DNA of 64,000 bases from Macrolepiota albuminosa (Eukaryota > Basidiomycota > Agaricomycetes > Agaricales > Agaricaceae): assembly GCA_027475525.1 (NCBI GenBank), contig JAMWFC010000058.1:1-64000 (forward strand). Direction: 5' to 3'. This document shows, in pieces, positions 56,071-64,000 of the stretch (its first letter is position 1; each line of letters starts with the position of its first letter). A model generated the notes under the pieces. The model was not told the origin of the DNA and searched no databases. It saw only the letters and a program-made list of their open reading frames with translations. The position numbers and the translations under genes were made by a program.

Positions 56071-56211
56071 TATTCCATGTATAGTTGCATAATATCATTA
56101 TCTTCTCTTCCCAACTACGGGACCATCATAACATTAGCCCTTACTAATATTCCATGTATAGTTGCATAATATCATTATCTTCTCTTCCCAACTACGGGAC
56201 CATCATAACAT
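56058..56211. repeat. 77-bp perfect tandem duplication I
   Basis: Copies 56058-56134 and 56135-56211, over the stop and 3' flank of the mS35 gene. Non-coding edge. Confidence 0.97.
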
Positions 56212-56567
56212 CACTGCTCGAAAGATTAAAGACAGATGCACAGTGTAGACGACGTTAATAAAATGGGAATATGACATATGACGACGGGCCACGCGTCTGA
56301 AAGGCAGGGCCTCGCACCAGACACGTTCCTTGTACAGACCAGACTACGATGAAGGCAATAATCTGGGTTTGTTGGGCAGTTGAATGTTCGCTTACTTAGG
56401 GACGCTGATGGTTGTACATAGTCGCTTCTGCTGCCCAGACCAAAATTGGACATGGGCTCTGCCACCGTGGCCAAACAGACGCAACGTCGCCCGACTTCTT
56501 TGCTTCCCCCCGCTACACCTTCACAAGTATTTTTTCTGTCCTCCCGTCTCCCGTCTCCCTCACCTTT
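56212..56567. other. Intergenic; promoter of the septin gene
   Basis: No gene is seen. A CT-rich leader (about 56510-56570) precedes the septin start. Confidence 0.5.
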
Positions 56568-56721
56568 CCTTCAGATGTCCGACTCCTACACATCCTCGCG
56601 CAACGGTGACCCCTCCCAGCACACCTTTGCCAACGGTTCCAGTCCCTTCAGATGTCCGACTCCTACACATCCTCGCGCAACGGTGACCCCTCCCAGCACA
56701 CCTTTGCCAACGGTTCCAGTC
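56568..56721. repeat. 77-bp perfect tandem duplication J
   Basis: Copies 56568-56644 and 56645-56721, at the septin start. It doubles the start codon (56575 and 56652). One copy plus one base restores the frame. Confidence 0.97.
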
Positions 56722-58367
56722 CTCCCTGGCCACCACAACCCTTACTCCTGCCATCTCTCCTGTCATCCGTAAAAAGCTCATGGGCTACGTGGGCTTTGCC
56801 AATCTCCCAAATCAGGTCCATAGGAAGAGCGTGAGGAAGGGCTTCCAGTTTACTGCCATGGTTGTTGGTCCGTCGTCCTCTTGTCACGCTCCACTGTTTC
56901 TCAATCATATTAGGCGAGTCCGGTCTCGGAAAGTCCACTCTCATCAACACGCTTTTCAACACCACTCTCTACCCGCCCAAGGACCCCTTGCCTCCTGCTG
57001 CTGAGAGACCCAAGACCGTTGCCATCGAAAGCATTGGTGCTGGTACGTTTTTCTCGCGCGGACTCCGGCCACGTATGTAAACTGACAATTTACGTACAGA
57101 TATTGAAGAAAATGGTGTCCGACTCCATCTAACGGTCGTTGATACCCCTGGCTTCGGTGATTTTGTCAACAATGATGACAGGTCGGTCTTACAGTACCTC
57201 TAGCTTTAAGCACTGAGTTTATTGGACATTTCATCCGAAGCTGGAAGCCTATTGTCGAGAACATCGAGTCAAGGTTTGATTCCTACCTTGAGCAAGAAAA
57301 TCGCGTCAACCGCACCAAGGTCGTTGACAACCGTGTCCACGCGTGTCTTTACTTCATCCAGCCCACAGGTCACTCGTAAGATTATGCACTCATATGCATA
57401 TGACCTCGCCGTTGCTGACATTGCTTCCACACTTCCAAGGTTGAAACAAATTGACATAGAGTTCATGCGCCGACTCCACACCAAAGTCAATCTCATTCCT
57501 GTGATTGCCAAGGCTGACACATTGACCGACGAAGAGGTGGCCGAATTCAAAGAGAGGGTAAGGTCTCCCGCGTGAATTTTCAGCATGATTTCACGATGTG
57601 TTGGTTGTTTCAGATCCTGTCCGACATCGCTCACCATAATATCCATATCTTCCAAGCGCCCACATATGAAAATGAGGATGAGGAAACTATTGCTGAGCAT
57701 GAGGAGATAGCTAGCAAGATTCCGTTCGCTGTTGTCGGCTCGGACAAGATTGTTGCCGCTCCTGACGGTCGACAAATCCGTGGGCGTGCCTATCCTTGGG
57801 GTGTTGTCGAGGTTGACAATGAAGAACATTGTGACTTTGTCAAGCTTCGCCAGATGCTCGTTAGGACGTACATGGAAGAGCTGAGGGAATACACTAACGA
57901 TGTCCTTTATGAGAACTGGCGGACGGAGAAACTTCTCAGCATGGGTGTTGCTCAGGATTCAAGCGTCTTCAAAGAGATCAAGTGAGTGTTTCCTGCTGTC
58001 CTTCTGTAGTTACTCTCCCTCACCATCCAAACAGTCCGGCAGCAAGGTTGCAGGAGGAGCGTGTACAGCATGATGCCAAGCTCGCAAAGATGGAAGCAGA
58101 AATGAAGATGGTCTTCCAACAAAAAGTTCAGGAGAAGGAAGCAAAACTCAAACAGTCCGAGGAGGAGCTTTACGCGCGTCACAAGGAAATGAAAGATGCT
58201 TTGGAAAAGCAACGCGCAGACCTCGAAGACAAGAAGAGGAAGCTTGAAGGCGGCCGACCGCTGACCCCTGAAAAGGCCTCGGTATGTTAATAGTTTCTCC
58301 TTGCTTTAGGGAATTTTTTTGATTTGCTTTGTAGACCGGCAGGAAGAAGGGTTTCCTGCGTACTTAG
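56575..58367 (+). CDS. CDC3: Septin, CDC3/AspB type
   Basis: A filament-forming GTPase of the septin ring, acting at septa, clamps and hyphal tips. Start [18 protein letters not shown] at 56575. The GTPase domain has [15 protein letters not shown] (Walker A), [17 protein letters not shown] (G4), [15 protein letters not shown] and [20 protein letters not shown] blocks, then a coiled coil ([20 protein letters not shown]) and GRKKGFLRT at 58367. A 77-bp duplication (56568-56721) breaks the N-terminus; with one copy and one added base it reads [15 protein letters not shown]. There are several introns, for example 57074-57099 region and 57182-57242. Very well conserved. Confidence 0.9.
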
Positions 58368-58752
58368 GATTTTGAGTGATGACGTCTAAGTGCAAGAGGC
58401 TATTAGAGATGATTCTTGCCGTCGATATATCCATCTCTTTATATCTTCCGGTGTCGCTTTCTATGTATCCTTTACTTTGATACTTGTCTACTTCCTTTTC
58501 TTATCTTGGCCCCCTCCACACACTCCTTCACACGGATAATCCAAATACCGCTTCCTATAGTAAGATTCCCCCGACATTTTGCTTTTTACATGGAGTTCTT
58601 CTAGTCACTTCAGACAATATACCACCCCCATGACTTTCAACTTTTTTGTTTCGTGTTGGAAATAAATCAGAGGATGTCAACAAGTACAAAGAAAACATAC
58701 TCAGTAATCTAGACGCGCTTGATTCACACAATAACGACCAAGATCTGCTTTA
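58368..58752. other. Intergenic; no gene seen
   Basis: The septin 3' side and the importin promoter. Rich in T and C between 58400 and 58640. Nothing coding. Confidence 0.5.
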
Positions 58753-61700
58753 ATGGCTGATGTGCAGGCTTTGCTATCCGCTCTCGATGTCTTCAGCAAA
58801 GCTCCCGATAGAGTATCGCTTGATAGGGCAAATTCCTGGCTTCAGGATTTCCAACATTCTGTAAATTGTCTTTCGCCTGTGGCCAGTCGCGACCAACACC
58901 TCTGATTGTGTCCCATCGCTCCTTGTCCTAGCCTGAGGCATGGGCAACCTGCAATGTCCTCCTCTTTTCTCCTGATGTTCCTTCAGGAGCCAAGCTTTTC
59001 GCGGCTCAGACATTTAGAGCAAAAGTGAGTGGCACACATGATTCTTTAATACCCTACCCTTGATAACCGTGATCATCTACTAGGTCACGTATGACCTCCA
59101 TCAATTGGATCATAAAACCCTCCCAGAGCTTCGGGATACCTTATTAACGGCACTCAGAGCACATAAGGCTGGTCCCAGAAATATAATCATCCAACTTTGT
59201 TTGTCCCTTGCTGGGATCGCTCTCCAGATGCCTTCGTGGCCAAACGCAGTAGAGACCATGGCTGAAGTCTTTGGCACAGATCCACAAACCGTTCCCCTTT
59301 TACTCCAATTTTTGACGCTTCTTCCCGAGGAGCTAAACAACAATACAAGGATCCCCATCACAGTATGTATCTTATCTGACTCGTCGTGTCATTCTTAAAT
59401 GACTTATGATTCCTCGGATCATCAGGACGATGAATATAGGGAACGGGCTGCACGCTTACTGACTGCAAACTCGAAACGTGTGCTTGAATTACTGTCGTTG
59501 TATATCCAGGCGTCAGGTACCTTTTATTACATTCTGAACCATTGATTGATATTCATTATGACGTTCAGGAGTCACCACCGCTGTCCAAACTCAGATTTTC
59601 AATTGCTTGCGAAGCTGGATTGTTGCCGGCGAAGTGAGCTCTATCAGACTGGCAGAAACTCAACTTTTTGCGTTTTCTTTTGATGCGCTTGCATCCGATG
59701 AGCTTTTTGATGCTGCAGTCGATGTCGTATGTGAACTCATCCACGAGACTCAAGAGATCGACGACAACATGGCGGTTATAGAGCTCATTGTTCCTCGTGT
59801 CATAGCTCTGAAGCCACTGCTTTTGAAACATCGCGAAGATCCAGAGAAAATCAAAGGTTATGCGCGCATCTTCACAGAGGCTGGCGAAACCTACAGACTT
59901 CTGTTACTCCGGCACACAGAAACGTTTTTCCCTATTGTTGAAGCTATCGGCGAATGTTCAGCCTATCCTGATCTCGAGATTGTACCGATCACCTTTCCCT
60001 TTTGGATGCGCCTTGCACAAAACATTGGGAAAAAATCATCGGTGCCCCAGCTTTTCTTGGATGCTTACCAAAGTCTTATGCGTGTGGTCATTACCCATCT
60101 TCACTTTCCTCCAGATTCCGATGCCCTGACCGGTCAGGAAGCGGACTCTTTCCGCTCATTTAGGCATGTCATGGGAGACACACTTAAAGACTGTTGTTTT
60201 GTGTTACGAACAGACACGTGCCTGCTAGCGACGTACGAGCTTATCACCACTGCTCTCTCTCGTGGTCCAGAAGCACTTTCATGGCAAGAAATCGAGGCGC
60301 CTCTATTTGCGCTGAGGTCAATGGGAGCCGAAATTGACCCAAATGACAACAATGCCGTACCCAAGATAATGGATTTGATTCCTTCGCTTCCTCATCATCC
60401 CCGAGTCCGATACGCCGCATTGTTGATCATTTCTCGCTACACAGAGTGGATCAACATGCATCCAGATTACATTCGCTTCCAGTTGCAGTACATTTCTGCC
60501 GGATTCGAGGATCCTGATAACGAAGTCTCAGCAGCAGCGGGGCAGGCTTTGAAATACTTGTGCCAAGATTGTAAACAGGTTTGTCTAGGCCTGATAACGA
60601 AGTCTCAGCAGCAGCGGGGCAGGCTTTGAAATACTTGTGCCAAGATTGTAAACAGGTTTGTCTAGGCTGTCTCCTGTTCTTTCCCCCTTATTCAACAAAG
60701 AAAAATTAGCACCTGGTTGATTTCCTGCCCACGCTGCACACTTTCCTCAGTACAACTGGTTTGAAACTAGTGCAAGATGACAGACGCCAAGTATACGAAG
60801 CTATCGCCCATGTGATTTCTGCCATGCCCATGGATAGGGCTGCAGAAAGCCTCCGAACCTTTACATTGGATATTTTGGCACAGGTCCATACTATTGCAAG
60901 TCGTCAGGCAGCTGCAACGCAGGAAGACATTGTGAATATTCACAGTCAGAACCACTTCAACTTTTTCCTGGAATATTTGTTGATAAGTTTGATCTAGATG
61001 GCCTTGATAATCTCGAAGTTATGCTCCAGGTCATTCGCAGTTTCGGTGAAGAGCTCCCAGCAGCCTGCCAAAATACTTGTCAACAAGCTTGGCACGTTTT
61101 CGACGCGTTTATCTCTAAGTACGGTTCAAACTATGAGGTTACCGAGCGAACAACGCGAGTACTTCGTCATGCTCTCACGTTCTTCGATAAGGCGGCTCTG
61201 CCTGTTGCGTCTGCAGTCGTAGATCGAATGTCCGTAGCTTTCGAAGCCACTGGATATCCGAGTTACCTTTGGATCGCAGGAAAGGTTATAGATGCGTTTG
61301 GAGACGAAGAGAACAGGCGATACGTTTGGGTTGCAGGGAAAAGTGTAGACGTGTCCGGAACCGATGAGGCTTACCAATCGTTACGAGAATCCTCCAGAGT
61401 GGTATATGAGCGGTCCACCTCCAAAGTAGTTTCCTTGCTTCAAGTCAAATCACCTAGTGACTTGCCAGATGGTGTGTACTATTTGATTCACGGTGTAACA
61501 TGATTACTCATGTGCGTTGATCGCAGTGTTGGAAGACTATGTTCAAATGCTGTTGAAGCTAGTTGACAAGAGTCCCGATATTTTTTTCCAGTCTTCCGCA
61601 TTCCCTGTTGCCTTTAGAGCTTCAATGGCTGCTCTGACTGTCGTGCACACGGATGTCATTTTTGCTGCTTTAGATCTCTTTCAGATAATCTTTACACACA

Positions 61701-62216
61701 ATTGTTTGTCCTGACTGTCGTGCACACGGATGTCATTTTTGCTGCTTTAGATCTCTTTCAGATAATCTTTACACACAATTGTTTGTCCACGATCGCTCTC
61801 CTCCGCCCAAGTTCCCGTTGTACGCAGTTGCTATTCAGGCAGCCTTTGAGAAAGAAGGCTACGAGTTGGTTGGGTACCTATTAGCGGGCCTCATCAGCGA
61901 TTTTCCAGAGGACTCGACATCAACGGTGGTTTCCATCTTTCGTCAATAGCCTCTTTATGGGGCTCTCAGCTTTTATCTTGGCTGCCCACTGTACTAGGGC
62001 ATCTTTCTGTTGCGACTGCGACCAACGAGGCCAAGACACGATTTTTATCTGACGTGACACGGTGTGTATGTGACACATAATGGGATGATTACGCTGATTG
62101 TCTCGCAGTGCGGTCAAGGCAAAAGAGTACGACAAGTCAAATACGCGATTTTGGACTTGAACCGGGCGTCGCGGAAGACGCGGGAAAGGAGACGGGCTGC
62201 TATCGGAGGACTTTAA
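58753..62216 (+). CDS. MTR10: MTR10/transportin-SR-type importin beta
   Basis: A nuclear import receptor; fungal Mtr10 carries RNA-binding proteins. Start MADVQALLSALDVFSKAP at 58753. HEAT-like helices run across about ten exons: TAQTFRAK region, LELLSLYIQASG, FNCLRSWIVAGEV, LLLKHREDPEKIKGYARIF, YTEWINMHPDYIRFQLQYI, HLVDFLPTLHTFLSTTGLKL, VISAMPMDRAAESLRTF, VYERSTSKVVSLLQVKSPSD, FPLYAVAIQAAFEKEGYELV and a basic end at 62216. Two 77-bp duplications (60513-60666 and 61634-61787) occur; the second breaks the frame and is restored by one copy plus one base (CLSHDRSPPPKFPL). A 19-residue in-frame tandem unit sits at 61264-61377. Confidence 0.85.
60513..60666. repeat. 77-bp perfect tandem duplication K
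   Basis: Copies 60513-60589 and 60590-60666, at an exon end in the importin gene. The right-hand edge lies in the intron. Confidence 0.97.
61634..61787. repeat. 77-bp perfect tandem duplication L
   Basis: Copies 61634-61710 and 61711-61787, in the importin gene. One copy plus one base restores the frame. Confidence 0.97.
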
Positions 62217-62361
62217 ATAGAGATGTGCAAGTTTTAGTTTTTAATGTCTATTTTTGTCACATGTTGTTACAACTGAGAGAACGAGTCGGCCCGCATAACA
62301 ACCGGCTCTCAACGCAAACAAAACTTTCTCCAAATCGCTCCTTTGCATACCCTCTCCAGCC

Positions 62362-63852
62362 ATGCTTCGCCACACAACCAATTCTATCCTACGCAGCGGT
62401 CTGCTTTCCTCCCAATGTCCTCCTGTTTCCCTGCTAAACCCCGCACAGCCGGTCGCCGGGCATTTTCGCAATCAGTCCCCCGAAGTTCATATGCAGACAC
62501 GGTCAAGAACCTCCTCATCAACAAAGACACCAAAGTCCTCTGCCAAGGCTTCACAGGGAAAACCGTATGTACTAACACACCACATGCCGATATGCATGCA
62601 GCTCACCGAGGTATTTGTTTATATAGGCCACTTTTCATATACAGGAGGCCCTCGCGTACGGCACACGGATGGTTGGAGGCGTGTCCCCAAGTAAGGCTGG
62701 CCAGACACATCTGGGTCTTCCCGTGTTCGGCAATGTGAAGGAGGTACGCGCTTGGTCGCCTCCGATGCAGTCAAAACTTACTATGAGGATAGGCTGTTCG
62801 GGAGACACAACCTGACGCGACTGTCATCTACGTACCTCCTCGCTTTGCAGCCGACGCCATCATAGAGGCCATCGAAAATGAGATTGGACTGATAGTGTGC
62901 ATTACGGAGGGTATCCCCCAGGCGGATGAAGTCCGAGTATGTTTTTTTAGATTCTGACTGCTGCCTCAGTCACTACATGTTCAAAGGTAATGCATGCCCT
63001 CAAAAGTCAGTCCAAGTCTCGACTTGTTGGGCCTAATTGCCCTGGAGGTCAGTAGCGTTCTTGAAATTAGCCTCAGTCCATTTTAATTGCAGGAGTTGTC
63101 TTTTTACAGTCATCAATCCTCTTGGTTGTAAGATGGGCATTCAACCTGGCCATATCCATAAACCTGGAAACATTGGTAACCCCAGTCTTCTCATGGCTCA
63201 CTGCTCTTCTCATTCTTCCTGATATGCAGGTATTGTATCGCGTTCTGGTACTCTAACTTATGAAGCCGTTGCGCAAACAACGGATGTTGGACTTGGCCAA
63301 TCTCTCTGTGTTGGTATTGGAGGAGATCCTTTCCCTGGTACCACGCACATTGATGTCATCAAAGTTTTCCTGGAAGACCCTAATACTGAAGGTAGGAATT
63401 GTCCGTTCATTTGGTGCATGCGTAACAAATTAATCCGTTCGTCAGGCATTATTCTTATTGGCGAGATTGGTGGTTCTATGGAAGAAGAAGCGGCCGACTA
63501 TCTCATGCAGAATAACCTCCATAACCTGTCAGGGGGCAAGGGCCCCAAGCCAGTCGTTGGCTTCATCGCTGGAAGGACTGCTCCCCCTGGCCGCCGAATG
63601 GGACACGCCGGTGCTATCATTTCTGGCGGCAAGGGTGAGTGAATTTGTGGACACTTACCGGATGTACAACTTAAAATTGCGCAGGTGCGGCCGTAGACAA
63701 AGTGCGTGCATTAGAAAAGGCAGGCGTGAATGTTGTGGACAGCCCGGCTAAACTCGGGTCTGAGATGGCAAAAGTGAGTTTCAGTCTGCTTCAATCGTCG
63801 CAGCGTTTATAAAGACTTGTCCACCCAGCTCTTGGCCGTCCCCAGGGGATAA
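62362..63852 (+). CDS. LSC1: Succinyl-CoA ligase alpha subunit, mitochondrial
   Basis: TCA-cycle enzyme converting succinyl-CoA to succinate with nucleoside triphosphate formation. Spliced exons give [149 protein letters not shown] and [14 protein letters not shown], whose His is the phosphorylated residue. It ends near 63852. The ATG at 62362 ([17 protein letters not shown]) looks like a presequence but lies one base out of frame from [17 protein letters not shown]; either a base is missing near 62430, or the shorter ATG near 62415 is used. Confidence 0.9.
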
Positions 63853-64000
63853 TTAGATGATATCTATTGCTTACATAATTAGATATCTTATCGACGGAAT
63901 TTTGGTCTATACTACAAAAACAGGATGCCTGACAATAAGCCTTCATCTGCATTTCTCGCAGCTGCATCGTATCTGGCATCTTTCCCCTCTGAAGTGTCAA

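Noticed and set aside
4169..61787. Reading the 77-bp duplications as a biological repeat system or mobile tag
   Set aside because: The copies have no shared sequence between loci, only a shared length, and they break household genes in a way that one fixed correction undoes.
1..64000. CRISPR array, operon or bacterial island
   Set aside because: No spaced direct repeats of that kind exist, the genes have spliceosomal introns, and all clear families are fungal.

Overview
The window is nuclear DNA of a filamentous basidiomycete, most likely an Agaricomycete (mushroom-forming fungus). The evidence is genes split by many introns of roughly 45-80 nt, housekeeping proteins of clear basidiomycete type (septin, BCK1-like MAPKKK, Cas1-type acyltransferase, Crinkler-like protein) and Ty3/Gypsy retrotransposons of the kind common in agarics. 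All assignments come from reading the sequence; no database search was run.

Layout. Positions 1-19552 are a transposon nest. An old Ty3/Gypsy element on the minus strand (5' LTR 10399-11369, body running off the left edge) is split inside gag by a younger relative (1371-8972) with near-identical 951-bp LTRs, a GCGT target duplication and an intact gag-protease gene. The younger element has lost pol after the start of reverse transcriptase; in that place it carries an intron-containing gene in antisense with a cysteine-cluster motif. The old element has landed in or just behind a small host gene (about 11461-12253). A third element, a plus-strand chromovirus (12983-19552, 518-bp LTRs), has a chromodomain, an apparent Tf1-style self-primer and four internal stops.

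Positions 19553-33400 are gene-sparse: a GT32-like glycosyltransferase, a Crinkler-type NTPase/nuclease protein, ribulose-phosphate 3-epimerase, a small secreted alanine/serine-rich protein, a RING-CH membrane protein divergent from a mitochondrial carrier, a degenerate DEDD-exonuclease-like gene and two probable pseudogenes.

Positions 33696-63852 are conserved core genes: PPR-like protein, Cut8/STS1, Cas1-type O-acetyltransferase, rhomboid protease, ankyrin-DIL protein, RRP15, GID8, BCK1-like MAPKKK, CZIB/DUF866 protein, mitochondrial ribosomal mS35, CDC3-type septin, MTR10/transportin-SR-type importin and succinyl-CoA ligase alpha. They are unlinked household functions, not a pathway cluster; several are closely spaced or divergent and may share promoters.

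A pervasive oddity is a set of twelve perfect tandem duplications with a period of exactly 77 bp. Wherever one falls in coding sequence (nine cases), the frame is restored by removing one copy and adding one base at its right-hand edge. I read these as assembly artefacts, and many apparent frameshifts below should be read in that light.
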